A stretch of 64,000 nucleotides of DNA from Calonectria ilicicola (GCA_020809705.1 CP085832.1:806001-870000); one strand, 5' to 3'. Shown: positions 34,864 through 46,989, numbered from the stretch's first letter. Made by a program: numbers and translations. Notes: generated from the sequence alone by a model not told the origin.

Positions 34864-36942
34864 ATGTTGTGTGCTACCTGTTTATATGTTCTTGAGAATA
34901 TTTACCATCATCCAACTGGTATACATCATGTCAGTTTCGAGAACTTGCAAAGGGCTGCTCGTGAAGGTTGCAGGATTTGCCTATACGAAATGTCCCGTCG
35001 AGATGAATTTGGAGCTGATGAGGCCAATGAGTTGACTGCAAACCCATTTCTTAGATACAGCTACTCTGAAGAAATGAGAGAAGAAGATGCCTTTCCCCTC
35101 AGGTTCACGTCGGAGGTTTCCTGGCTAAGTGTCGCCCGCTACCCCGCGCATCGTAACCAGATATATCTCCATCGCGGCGATCAACCTGGCGATTTACAAG
35201 AGTACATACGAATTCAAGAACTAGCCGACGGAGATGTCGTTATGGAACCATGGCGTGTTCGCAAAAGTGGGTTGGAAAAGCCAATTCACTCAAATACTGG
35301 CCATCGACAGATAGCAAAATTAGCATCGGAATGGTTCTCCGGCTGTCTGAACTCACACGATAAATGTAATGCGAAAGTTGAAACAAGCAAAAATCACTGG
35401 TTTCCACGGCGCTTGATTGATCTGGTTGGTCGACCACGTTTAATAGTCAAGGCGGCTGGCGAAACACCAATGAGTGAGTATGCTACGCTCAGCCATTGTT
35501 GGGGCAAGAGGCCGTTTTTGAAGCTCACGGCCGAAAATGAGAAAACGCTCCGAAAGGGAATTTCCATGAAGCTTCTACCCAAAAGTTTCCAAGATGCCAT
35601 CTTGACTTGCCGGCGTTTGGGCATAAGGTACCTTTGGATTGATAGCCTGTGCATTCTGCAAGAGGGACCAGGATCCAAGGAAGACTGGCTTGTGCATGCA
35701 ATAGAGATGCAAGAAGTTTATAGATACTGTGTACTAAATATCGCAATCGATCGCGCGCAAAGCCCCTACGATGGTGCCTTTTGTGAGCGGAACACGGATC
35801 TCTTGCAAGCGGGTCGGGTGGCTTTGCAAGCCGCTGCAGCTGAGAGCCCAGCGCTTTGGACTGTGTACCTCCGATCAGACTTTGCTAGTCAAATCACCAA
35901 TGCACCGTTGTCTAGTCGTGGATGGGTTGTCCAAGAAAGGATTCTGTCGCCTCGAATCTTGCACTTTGGCGTTGATCGAATTTTCTGGGAATGCGAACAA
36001 ATGTTTCTTGCTGAGGACACAGCCACGGAAAATGGAAGCACTGACCTCACCAACACACGTCCGTTTGGCCTTCCACCAGATCTTGACAGCTACACGTCAA
36101 AGTCGCAAGAAAATGGAGATCAAGGCAGCCGACGTCGACTGGATCAAGCGTGGATGGGTTTAGTAGTTTATTACTCGGCCTGTCAATTATCCTTCCCATC
36201 TAAGGACAAGCTGGTGGCCTTTTCTGCCGTCCCCAAAAGCTTTTTAGGAGCTTTTAATAGTGAGTATGTTGCAGGATTCTTTCGTTGTCACTTGCCTCGA
36301 GGTCTGCTGTGGCATCGTTCATCCTCAAGCACAGGCAGTCGGCCTGCATCTGAGTACAGGGCGCCATCATGGTCATGGGCAAGCATAGATGGCGACATAA
36401 CTTGGACACTAATTGAGTTTCTGGATGACTGGAAAGTTGAGTCACAAAGGAATATTGCAGAGGTCATAGATGCGAGCGTGCAGCTTACGGATCCAAACAA
36501 TATGTTCGGGGCAGTCAAGTCTGGCGCGCTTGTGCTGAAGACGTTATTAATTCCAGTTCAAGGTCGAGCGGCCAGTCGCAAGAACACTGGCAGGCCTAAG
36601 ATAGCCAAACCCTTTGATGCAACTGTGGAAATCTACACTGAGAAGAATGGAGGTCATGGGCGCTTCCCAGCACTTGGTTGTCGCGTGGATGGTGTCTGTT
36701 GGACGGGAGATGACATCTTGGAGACTGGAGTCGACATCTTTCTCATTCCGATCTGGGAAATAACATCATCTCACCAAGTAAATGGCTTGAAATCCATTGT
36801 TGAGCGTTCTCAAGGTCTTATTCTTCAGGCTGACCCTGCAACATTGACATATCGCAGAGTGGGCTTCTATGACGCCGACGATAAATTTGCTACTAGGTTA
36901 TTGGGAGAGGGATATAAAACTAGAACCATAAAACTGGTTTAA
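34864..36942 (+). CDS. HET-domain protein 2 (heterokaryon incompatibility type)
   Basis: Single-exon, intact, 692 aa. Start chosen at MLCATCLYVLENIYHH because many HET proteins begin with a Cys-x2-Cys unit; an in-frame ATG at 34771 would add 31 unlikely residues. A second pair, EGCRICLYEM, lies near residue 35, so a small metal-binding module is possible. The HET domain blocks are canonical: EYATLSHCWGKRPFL (about 205), LGIRYLWIDSLCILQEG (about 252) and PLSSRGWVVQERILSPRILH (about 347), where Trp and Gln-Glu are invariant in the family. The C-terminal 250 residues include YRAPSWSWASIDGDITW, also typical. Class differs from HET protein 1 (HCWG type versus YAWG type), so this is not a recent tandem duplication. 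Predicted to cause programmed cell death in incompatible fusions; the partner is unknown. Confidence 0.9.
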   Translation: MLCATCLYVLENIYHHPTGIHHVSFENLQRAAREGCRICLYEMSRRDEFGADEANELTANPFLRYSYSEEMREEDAFPLRFTSEVSWLSVARYPAHRNQIYLHRGDQPGDLQEYIRIQELADGDVVMEPWRVRKSGLEKPIHSNTGHRQIAKLASEWFSGCLNSHDKCNAKVETSKNHWFPRRLIDLVGRPRLIVKAAGETPMSEYATLSHCWGKRPFLKLTAENEKTLRKGISMKLLPKSFQDAILTCRRLGIRYLWIDSLCILQEGPGSKEDWLVHAIEMQEVYRYCVLNIAIDRAQSPYDGAFCERNTDLLQAGRVALQAAAAESPALWTVYLRSDFASQITNAPLSSRGWVVQERILSPRILHFGVDRIFWECEQMFLAEDTATENGSTDLTNTRPFGLPPDLDSYTSKSQENGDQGSRRRLDQAWMGLVVYYSACQLSFPSKDKLVAFSAVPKSFLGAFNSEYVAGFFRCHLPRGLLWHRSSSSTGSRPASEYRAPSWSWASIDGDITWTLIEFLDDWKVESQRNIAEVIDASVQLTDPNNMFGAVKSGALVLKTLLIPVQGRAASRKNTGRPKIAKPFDATVEIYTEKNGGHGRFPALGCRVDGVCWTGDDILETGVDIFLIPIWEITSSHQVNGLKSIVERSQGLILQADPATLTYRRVGFYDADDKFATRLLGEGYKTRTIKLV

Positions 36943-38419
36943 ATAATATGAAACAAGTTATTTTAATACGAAAACAATGAGCTGGTAACTAGAGAGACCC
37001 TGGGTGGCCTCTATGATGAACTCAATTGAGAAGCTGATCCTGCACCGCTCTAGCACAGCCATCTGAAGTGGATGGATCACAACTCTAGGCAAGTAACCAA
37101 AAACATGCACAAAGAAACGCACAATATTTCACATTAGATCATTAAAGCCGCTCACAATTCGCCGGGCGGGTGAGTGAGATTTCAATTCCGTATCACAAGA
37201 TGCTAATGAGACCTCTGTGAGCATGGGTAATTTGCCCGGCCTGAATCACCTGAGGGTGTATGCACATCTCAAATTGACAAACATTGTTTGTTGTCACATC
37301 CGTGCCCGAAATTCCACCGCCGCGAAGCATCAATCAGTTTGCTTGTTACGGCTGTATCCACGGAATCGCTTATTACTGTCGGATGCAGCATCCCGGGATA
37401 AACACTTGGCGTGATAGGTAAACAGATGTGGTGGACCGTTTTCCCGAGCATCCATCGACAAACTGCTTCGCCTAAGATGCGGGACGCGGGCCGGCGCATT
37501 GCTCCATCAAACAAGCCGTTGGCCGAAAGGCGCAAACTACGCTGCAGCGGGTACAACATGCGGATGTGGCATGGAAACGACGGGATATCATGTTTGCCCA
37601 CTCCGTCAAACAGGACGGATCAAGCGGAGATTCGCTTGCCCAAAACAGACTGCTTGCTCTTCATGTTTGTGTCATCATGGCTGCCCAGCTGACAAATAGA
37701 GTGCAAGCGAATAGCTACTTAAACTCCTCAGATCCTGCTCTTCTCCCTTTCTCTCTTTCTGTCTTTACATCCATCGAAACCATTCACATTGCATTATTCC
37801 TACCTTGGAGCCCGAGAAAACGCTTGTTGTGGGCTCCTCGGGGGCGAGCATCAACTCGCGCTCTCACTCTGAACACTACTGGCACGCATCAGTGGTTCTT
37901 TACCACCCTTCTAGGCCAACCCAACGCCACGTCTTTCCGGCCGGATGATGGCCTAGATCCTTACATAACATGAGACTTGCGTAAGTATGTTTACCTTCTT
38001 GGCGAGACACTGTGGTCGATGGCGCATTGGAGGAGGCTGTTGGGTCTGTGAGTCCCCCTTGACATTTGATTGTGTAGCTTCGAGGATCTGGATTGACAGA
38101 GTTGACCTCTGGATGCTAATCTCATTTCGAGGTCTATCCCAGGTAAGATCTCAAAGAATTGGATGCCGAGCCATTTGGCTCTCTCGTCTATCCCACCTTG
38201 TTGCTTACTGCATTGCCTATCTTTTGGCTGCTCGCGCTATGTGACCTGAACTCCGTGCTGTTCATGTGAGTCTCGTATTTTTGATCCTGTCTTCCTTTTC
38301 TAGTGCAAGACACACTGGCAAGCTAACTATTTCTTTCTCAAGGCTACTGCCCAAAGCCAAAGAGACAAAGACTGCAGCTAGGGAACATTGGCGCACCCTC
38401 CACTGCTCGAACGACCAAA
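36943..38419. other. Intergenic, left edge of the decayed tract
   Basis: About 1.5 kb without a supportable gene. A pyrimidine-rich stretch with TATA-poor promoter look lies at 37735-37780, and good donor-like sites occur near 37980 (GTAAGTATG) and 38142 (GTAAGATC). It may be the promoter and leader of the decayed gene that seems to start at 38420. Confidence 0.35.
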
Positions 38420-41400
38420 ATGTCCGCCACACACGAACGAATACTACATCCAGGCGCTCGATATATTGAACAAACTCTTTTCGACCTTCTTGATCACTTC
38501 GAGAACATTTACTCAGACTTACAATTGACATTCAGGGATGAATCTGACAACGATCCTGATTTTGTGATATAACCTTCAAGCAATATGTTCCGCGAACAAG
38601 ATAGCGATGAACATGATCTGATTGGGATCCAAGTAGCGCTAGGATACCGCGAGTATGCCCGAATCTTGACGTCCTAGAGGGAACAATAATAAGAAATCCA
38701 AGAGCACATCTCCAGAGGAAGTTCAACATGGTCTTTCTCGTCTATAGCCTGAGTAAACGACCTTACCAACGACATTTTTATGCCCTTGGGCTTAAAGCGC
38801 ATCAAAGGCTTGGAGACGTCACTATCTGAACTCCAAAAGCCACCCTCTCTAGAAGATACAAGCCGCGTATCAGCAAACCTCCATTTTCATCATGCAACTT
38901 TTTGGTTCTCCAAGCATTCCCGATCAGATATTTGCTGGGATAGGTGATTCGTTCAGGCACTCAGCCGCAGGCCGACAGCTTTTTTTATTCGCGGAGTCGA
39001 AAACGAGACTGTTGACCATCCAGCCTCGAGAGGAATGTGAGTGCCACTGAAATAAAAGACATCATCTCCTTCAGCATCTGGTTAATAATTTATTTTACTA
39101 GGCTCTCTATTTTTGTCACTCGGAAAGGGCTTCCTAATATTGGAAGCCAGAGATCATTCTCAATAAAAGCAGTGCATTCATCCAACTCGCAGTGTTTGGT
39201 TGACGAAATGCCCAAACGGGATCCAGCTGTCCCAAGCCTAGCTCAGCGAGAGAATGCAACGACTCGACATGACCATTCATGACGAGGAGCAATTACTAAA
39301 CGTCATGGCAACCCAAGCACCCCATTCTCAAGAATCCTACGTCGGCGCGGGCATACCAGCTACCACGGTGGACAGCGCGGCTATCTTTCAGCAGCAGTCG
39401 CCTAGCATCGGTTACGACAACTGGTCGCTTGTTGTCGCCGACGAATGCCACTACCTGACGAACCCGGTCACCGGGGCCAACAAGATGTTCCAGCCTAAAG
39501 AGGGACTTCCTGTTGATGTCAGCCACCGCTATGTCCAACCATGTGCGCGACAGAGGATTTGAACCGCGACCGGGCTAGGAAATGGAGTCCGTCCCGACTC
39601 ACCAGTTCGCCCAGCTTTCATTAAGACTAAAGATGACAACGCAGCTACTACTACCAATGTGGCGGCGGGCACCACCAACAACACACCTCAGGGTTAGAAC
39701 CCGGCCTCGGCCTTGGCGCTGTTCCAACCCTTGTCCCTGCAGGCCATGAGGGAAGCAGGAGCTTCTAATAGCAACAGTTACCAGACCACCTGAGGTTTCT
39801 ACGATATTTTATACGCTGCAATCAAGCCTGGGTATATCTAATCTTGCAACTATTTGCAAGGAGTTGCGTGCAGAACTCCTAGGCGGCAATACTATAGGCA
39901 ACAATTCCACAACCCCAATTAACTAGGTTGGGACCGAACATAGCAGACGCCTAGGCGAGGCTGCCTTACGAATGAAAAAGAATGCCACAAAATTACGCAA
40001 CAATAGGTTTGCAGAAACTGTGAACGATGCGTTCCTTTACTAAAAACACTGCCTATTAATCCGACCTGGCTACAAAAACATTCAGTCTTCTGACCTTGAC
40101 GAACTCCTGAAGACCATGTGAACTAGCAGGAACAAGGTTCTCGCGCGAACTACCAAGCTCTTCTTACAATCTGGGATTCTTGTGTGGCCCTATCCCTAAA
40201 CATTTCTCCTAGTAGTAACTTTGGACAAGCAATGCAAGCTTCTACAGACTTGGAAATCACCGCCAAGCTCCCACAGGGCTGCTTAGATGCTAAAGTCAGG
40301 GATCTCCTAAAATATTTCATACCCAGTGAAATTCCTACTCCTCTCGCAGTTCCAAATGCACCGAACTTGGCAAATCATTGTTGATCAGCCAAGCGAAACG
40401 GAATCTATTCTTTTTTTCTCTCGCAAGTCGACTAACTCATACAAGCACAGAGATAAATATATCGCACCGTTCTACTGTGCCAAAACAAAAGTTAATAAAG
40501 ACAAAACACACCTCGAGCTGACTGGCTTCGCTATCAAAGTAGAGTGGATGGAAGAAGAGACAAGTCAATGCTCGAGAAACGCTCAAGACAAGCTTGCAAC
40601 ATGAGCAGAAGAAAGAAATCACTGGACCGCCGCCGAAAACAGTCCCCTGGCTTGTCTAAAGACCAGATTTATTATATGGATATCGATGGGGTGATTTCGT
40701 CTTAGTGATCACAGCGCTGAGATCAATAAGGCTCTCACCGCGTCGATGCGCTATGTGGGAAGTCCCACGACGACTGGTACCGCGCATTTCACCTCATCTC
40801 GACGTCCAAATCCCGACGAGGCTCCGATGGCGCCGGCAGCGACGAGGGCCCCATCGACGACAACACTTCGCCTGAAAAAACCGCCCGGGCGCTCGGCAAC
40901 CTCGAACTGCTGCGGGAAATGACGCCAGAGGAGCGGACCACGATATCCAAAACACAGGATTAGGGTCTCTACGAGATGTATTGCTCACTATTTTCCCTCC
41001 TCTTAGTCAATTGGACATGCTACCGAAGCCTGATGTGGCACAGTTCGCACACAAGAAGGCGATAGAATTTTTGGGGCTGAATGACTGGGAGGGAGCGAAA
41101 GACGCTTATGCGTGGTGTGCGACCCGCGGCGCTGGCAGACCAGAATCCTCTCATAATTTCCGCTGCCAAACATCATTATCAGTCTTCTAGATTACTCGAG
41201 CCTGCAAACGTAAACAGCAATACACCCGTTAAGGCCGCGAATGAAGTTTCTAGATATGAACTGACACGATACAAATCCAAAAAGCTGCAGAAGTACATTC
41301 AGTAGGCCCAACCTCCTCTAGCGCCTATAAATTCAGCAAGCAATTTGCCTCTACGAGATGCTCTGTGGTATTTGTTGGATTCAACATCTCGCCAAGGATC

Positions 41401-42020
41401 AAACTCAGGGCTACTGTGCCCTGCTTGCCATGCAGCCTATGCCAACCACCGGAAGTGGCTCCTTCGACGCTCTGCTACAACTGGGCGCCTTGATGAAAAC
41501 CGTGGACCAGCTGGAGGGCAGGAAGGGCCTCCGGCTGGTCTACCGGAGGTTTTGCCAGCTCGTCACCTACCGGCTCAGCCGTCGAGCGGAGAGCTGCTTC
41601 AAAACATCATCAAGCCCCGAATTCGTCGAACAAGCAGCTCAGTTTCTCAACACGACCAAAGAGGAAGTGTCCCATATCATCTCCAACGGCAAGCGACTCG
41701 ACACCATGACTGGGGGCCACCAGGGGCTCGTGTGCCTTATCCCATCATTTCCCGACAACAAGTTTGATGTCCGGCCCACAAACGATACCACCAAAATGAC
41801 CATCTCTGCATCCCGAGCCCTTGGGCAATGTATGCACGGCACCTTTATCAGGAAGCTGTGTCAGATTGGCCTTGACATTCGAGACGTGCTGGTTCGTGGC
41901 AGAAGCGATACGACAGGGTTCGACAACATTATCAATGGCACTGACATTGGAGCCGTGGAGATTACAACTCTGCTAGGTGATATTATCAGTAAAATGAAGA
42001 CCAGGCTTGAGGGGTGGTGA
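38420..42020 (+). pseudogene. Decayed gene I (unrecognised), + strand
   Basis: The frame from ATG 38420 reads MSATHERILHPGARYIEQTL and stays coding-like for 50 codons to a TAA (38570), then continues in the same frame past further stops at 38675, 38687, 38690, 38750 and 38945. A clean intron (39038-39101, GTGAGT...TTACTAG) follows. Later segments include DEEQLLNVMATQAPHSQESY, WSLVVADECHYLTNPVTGAN (39410-39480), a Thr/Asn-rich linker, KELRAELLGGNTIGNN, LRMKKNATKLRNNRFAETVN and RNKVLARTTKLFLQSG. The best-kept part is an open frame at 41358-42020 with RRFCQLVTYRLSRRAES and FLNTTKEEVSHIISNG. No family is recognised. The DECH tetrapeptide recalls a helicase Walker B but no other helicase motif is evident. 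Chance open frames remain an alternative for the weaker pieces. Confidence 0.4.
41358..42020 (+). CDS. Longest open frame in the decayed tract, hypothetical
   Basis: Uninterrupted frame of 220 codons, probably the 3' part of decayed gene I rather than a separate gene: the first ATG has no good context and the codons before it are open in other frames. Composition is protein-like, with helix-rich segments (LLQLGALMKTVDQLEGRKGL; SPEFVEQAAQFLNTTKEEV), a hydrophilic middle (ISNGKRLDTMTGG) and an ending VEITTLLGDIISKMKTRLEG. No signal peptide, no transmembrane helix, no recognised domain. If expressed it would be a soluble protein of unknown function. Confidence 0.35.
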   Translation: MLCGICWIQHLAKDQTQGYCALLAMQPMPTTGSGSFDALLQLGALMKTVDQLEGRKGLRLVYRRFCQLVTYRLSRRAESCFKTSSSPEFVEQAAQFLNTTKEEVSHIISNGKRLDTMTGGHQGLVCLIPSFPDNKFDVRPTNDTTKMTISASRALGQCMHGTFIRKLCQIGLDIRDVLVRGRSDTTGFDNIINGTDIGAVEITTLLGDIISKMKTRLEGW

Positions 42021-42064
42021 CTGAGTTAGCGACACACCCCTAATGCTTTCCAGCCTGGAGCCAA

Positions 42065-42179
42065 GGGCCAAAACACACGTACTCGCGAGCGCTCTCTCTC
42101 TCTTTGCATCGGGCTCCCCTCCGCCTACTCATCTGTCCGTCTCTCTCAACTCGTACTTAGCCTTACCCTAACCTGAATC
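42065..42179 (+). promoter_or_regulatory. Pyrimidine-rich leader before decayed gene II
   Basis: CT-rich sequence (ctctctctctctttgc...ccgtctctctcaactcg) directly upstream of the ATG at 42180. Such tracts mark transcription starts of many fungal genes, so this supports 42180 as a true former start codon. Confidence 0.4.
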
Positions 42180-45100
42180 ATGTCGCAACACCCTCCTCAC
42201 GACGTAAACGACACACTCAACGTTGTCCAGTCAATCGAATCTGTCCTGCAGCGCATGCGGTATCTTGGCCTCGGCGCACTAACCCCGTCTCTGGGCCTAA
42301 ACGAAGACACGGAGTTGCAAAAAGCAAAGACCAACCTGCATCCCTATTACTTGTCGTTGCGAGAGCAGGCAGACCAAAAGACACCCAGAGACCTAGCATG
42401 CACCAATACAAGTTCTGGAAACCCTTTCCCCAAGGCGCAGCGCATGGAATTCGTTCGAATTCGGTCTAATGACATTGAGCGCGAAAACTTGAGATGACCT
42501 GATCACAGAAATATACGTTGATATCATTCTCACCTTCTCTACGGACCCAATCCGGATCGGCAATTTCCTGGATCAATTAGACGAGGTATTGCACATACCT
42601 CTAGGCCTCAACAACCAGCCGTCGGATAAAACTATCGAGGTTATAGGATCACACAAAAAGCCTCCCCGACGTATTAGGAAGCTATGGAACTAAATTTCGT
42701 CGCCATCCATAAAATTATCGCCAGAGGAATTCGATTCGCGCAGTCCTATCCACACCCATCTCGCCAGCGCTTCAGCAATACTCTGCTACCTTGTAATATT
42801 TCGCCTACTACTAACACCATTGCACCAATTTGCCAATGCACATACTAGACCTACTTCGCGCTGTTTCCTCAACCTTCAAAAGACTTTTGTCAATCCCCGC
42901 TTTGTATCCGATGACGTCTTGAGGCAGTTTCTTCCGCGGGCTCGGCCAAGTCATATAGCCGGCGCGGCAATGGTAAAGAGAAGGAAGAGAAGGTGTTGAC
43001 GAACTTCTATGGACACTGCATTCCATACCTTTGGCATTTCCACCACCAGCGGCACTCATCCGACTCATCATTCTAAGGTCCCCCTGCCTCACTAATTAAC
43101 CTCTAGTTTTGCCATCTGCATTGCAGGTGCCGAATTCATGGAAGAAAGAATGGACGGTGCTGGTCACAACGACGAGGTCCAAAAAGCACCGTGGTTTTTA
43201 ACAGTCCCAACCCCATCAGAAATAGGGGAATGGCATTTCTAACCATTCTCTGTGTGCCCATTGAATTCCTGTTCTAAAGGCAAGAGCGAGCTCAACCCAA
43301 ATATGGAGTTTTTATCTCAACTATCATAGTTGCAACTTTGCGGATTCGAGTCAGTATGAAAACGTTTGTCTATTTTGGAAGGGCGAATATAAGGACACTG
43401 GCAGAAAACATCATGGATCATACATTGGACTCACACCTAAACTGTCATCCACGCTATCATCCAAGTTACCATCAAAATGTACACGTGTGGAAGAGGATCA
43501 AATCCTTGCACCGGACCTACCCGCCAACTGTTTAGAGGTACAGGTGGTCATCCTCTCAGATGGATGCCTTCCACCATTGGCACATTGCAAGCACCCAAAC
43601 TGTGGCCAGTTGCCCAATACGGACAAGTCCAGACATTGCAGCTAGATGGGGCCATTGATTCCACACTCCGCAAGCAAGGAATAATTATCTCGGTGAAGAA
43701 CCACAACAGCACTAGAAATACATTCCATAGCAGCAGCAACGACGAAAGAAAAAGGATACACAATAGGCGCGCCCCACACCCTGTCACGCCCAAGTTCCGT
43801 CTTACAGTATATGCTTTCCTCTTGAACTTTGGAATGCCACCACAATAGATAAGCTTCACACCTCCTCAGTGGCGAGTCCTCCTGTCGATACCAGCCCTCC
43901 TGCCGGGCAGGACCCTACCATAAAGCCCCCCAACTCGGATAGGCAGACACCTCTGACGGCCCAGGAATGGAGACACGAATATGCGGTGCCACTCGGTTTG
44001 CTGCCTTTCAAAAGGAGCTGAGATTGAGCTTTAGCACGCTGGTATTCTACTAATATACAGAAAGCAAACTATGACCCTCCTAAAAATCACCACTTAAAAT
44101 CGCCGCCTCAACTTCATACTAGGCTAATATCCATCACCACCCTCGGTTTTGCAATAGAACAAAACCAAACAAACTACAAAATCTACCATCAAAGATACTG
44201 CGATGACTCTATCTTCAGTCAAAACCTATCAGACAGCTAACACACCCAAGCACGACCAAGCAAGACATGCCACTCCGTGTGCAGTACAGCATTTCACATG
44301 GATGGCAAGTTGTTATAGCATGCCTTGATGGCTCCTCTATCCTTTATACCAGACTATTACAGAACATAAAAATTCCAAACAGTTCATACCAGCACTGCCC
44401 AGAATGCTTTTCGAAGAATGAGCAGGCTCCTAACACCAAGCTTCAAACCTTCGATAATACCACTGAGGAACACCCAAATAGCCAGGCAGTAGGTAAGTTT
44501 ACGACTAATTTGTCCCAACCTCTGCTCTGCTACACAACACCAACCAATAATTAAGCAAGTCGGTCCCTCTGATTGCCACCTCAACAATCGTTAGCAGGAA
44601 AGTGAGCTCATTCAACATCAAACACATCAAGCTCGGAAGCGGAGCTGCCAAAACTTCTGCGAGTGCCGTACTTGGGAAACCTGCCTTCGACAAAAGTTTT
44701 TCCTTTGTGCGCCCGTGTTATTTAACATAAAGTCCGAGATCAGCATGCTGAGTGAGTGTTGTCGCAGGGCCGTTTCCTCTGAACGGCCCATTTGTTAACA
44801 TTTGTTGACATTTGGATACTTGCAGATTTCTCAGACCTTAAGAGCAAGAATTTTGGGCTGCGATACGTCGGCCCTGGTTCCGTTATCAATCATATAGTGT
44901 GCAGGAGATACCGCAATGGCACCCTGCTCATCCACCCCCACACTCAGTAAGGCGACTGAGCATGTTGTACTGCTTGTCAAGCTGCCCGCAGCTCGAGAGT
45001 GATTTAACGGACGCGTTTCCAGCGCATACAAAGTCAACTTTTTATTCCAAGGAGAAAACCCCACTTCGTTGGGCTCACCATGCCGTCATAGGTCCCTTCC

Positions 45101-46800
45101 TCTCCTCGTCTCATCATCCACGCACACTCAACCAACTCTCAACCAACTCTTTCGCAACTCTACCGCAGCCACCAAGGGTAAAGGGTAAACTGGCCCCGAT
45201 GAGGATGTCAAATGGCGAAATAAACTTGGCTTCCAAACCATTCGACAGGGTGGTACTCTGTATTGTATGATCAGTCATAAGACAGAATCCGTGAGGTACT
45301 TTCAAGGAGCTAGAAACTCCATTGGCGAAGCTGCCAGAATGAACGATCACAAAAGCAGCTAGCAATGGATCATAATGAGATCAGACTACAACGTGCAAGC
45401 AGGATGAAAGGTATACTTTTCATACATGAAAAAATGACTACCCCTGGCGCTAAAAGCCTTTTCTTTCCAGCGGCCAGATATTCTACCTCCATGGGGATAC
45501 CGGGTCTCGTGAAGGCGAAATTCTGCATTCTAGCGCAACTAGCCGAAAATTGCAACACAATCCTTCTAGGTGGAAAATTTGCTGGTCTTGGGCGGACCAA
45601 TATAACACGACTCAGCCAGGCGCTCTGGGGTATTGTAAGACCTGAAGGGCTTCCTGAGCCACCTTGGTTCAAGGTTCAAATCCCCGCACACTACAGCACA
45701 CCCAAGACATATATTTATGAGTGCGCCAAAACAAATTACAACCTCATGTCCTGCTGAAAAACAGTCTCAGCGATAGGGTTGGAGTTTACATTAGCTTCTC
45801 CTCCAGAGAGATGGAGAAGGTGGCATAGACAAGATTTTTCTCGTCCAAACTATTGATGAACGCCTCGACCAGCTCTAGCCCAACTCGCCTTTTTCTCCGG
45901 AGTTGGCAGAACTTATCTCACAGCAAATGCTAGTCAAGGATTCACCATTTACCCTCTGCTTCTTCCTCTTACATCCATGATGTTCAGGGAACTACCACAA
46001 CTCACACCCAGCGAACTATCCCGACTGCAAGTCAGGATCTAACGCATAGCAGCGCCTTGAGACAGAGACATTACTCGAAATTATAACATCCAGAATGAAC
46101 AGCCCAGCTGGAATAAGTGACATTTCAGATGTGGACAACCCGATTTTCCACCACCATGAGCATTTCGTGAAGCTTGACTAGAGAACTTTCGAGATTTCGC
46201 TCCTTCACCATTCCAAGTTTATTTCAATGTCCGACTTTCATCAAACATTGCCACTTTCAAGGTAACGAAAATGGGAGCCTATATGCTAGCACCACACACC
46301 ATAGAAGGCATCATTTCCCCCATGCATGGCAGATCTAAAACCCGGAAACAAATGTGGTTGTCTGCTAAGCCTGCCATAGCGTGATCTGCGCCGATAATGA
46401 ACCATTGTTCCCAAAGGCAAAGGTGAGAACTGTGCGAAGAGACAGCGCACATCCCGCCTTAGAACGCAAGAAACATGGTGTATGACCAATTCATCATTTT
46501 TGGCTTAGGGGAGAACATGAAACGGATAGCCGAGTTTCTCGATACGCATCAGCGGCACGCAGTCGAAAATGTCATGGCTGAATGCACCATGTTTGCTGGG
46601 CTTCCGCTGTATCTCGCCTTGCGTGAAGTTTGGGGGGTGGTTTTCCTCCATAAAACTATCTATACTCAACACCTCCTCAACACCTCTTTGGCGCAGCAAC
46701 TGTCGTGCCCATCTTACGGGCATTCTATGCCCAAAAGCGCTCCCTCCCGTACAAGCTCACTAGGGCCTGCTTTAAACGGGTCAGGCTAAATAGTCCTACT
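42180..46800 (+). pseudogene. Decayed gene II, possible UPF1/NAM7-like SF1 helicase relic
   Basis: From ATG 42180 the frame reads NDTLNVVQSIESVLQRMRYL and is open for 105 codons to a TGA (42495). Coding character resumes at 42499 one base out of phase for 65 codons (LITEIYVDIILTFSTDPIRI), as expected from a small deletion. Further fragments in shifting frames include EWRHEYAVPLGLLPFKRS (about 43966), LAQLAENCNTILLGGKFAGL (45530s), IDKIFLVQTIDERLDQL, KAKVRTVRRDSAHPALERKK, YDQFIIFGLGENMKRIAEFL and TMFAGLPLYLALREVWGV up to 46640. The order KVRTVRR, hydrophobic strand, then AEFLDTHQRHAV resembles SF1 helicase motifs V-VI of the UPF1/NAM7 group. I see no Walker A (GxxGxGKT), so the assignment is tentative. 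Fragments between 43.3 and 45.3 kb are the least convincing. Confidence 0.35.
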
Positions 46801-46989
46801 AAAACTGCCTACTAGAAGCGAGAGGAGATGGATTGGGAGTTTCAGGCTCGTTTAGGCTGAGTACTGCCCGTTTCGGCAGCGGCGCTAGTCAACCCCAACC
46901 AGCCCCCACCGCCAAACGCCCGCAGAGGAGGGAGCATGTGGTGATCAGGTCGACGGTCATTGCTCTAAACAATCCGGTCAAACTTGAGG

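Noticed and set aside
39410..39480. Snf2/DEAD-type helicase call from a DECH tetrapeptide
   Set aside because: Only one motif-like tetrapeptide is seen; the Walker A and SAT-type motifs are not found nearby, so I describe it but do not assign the family.
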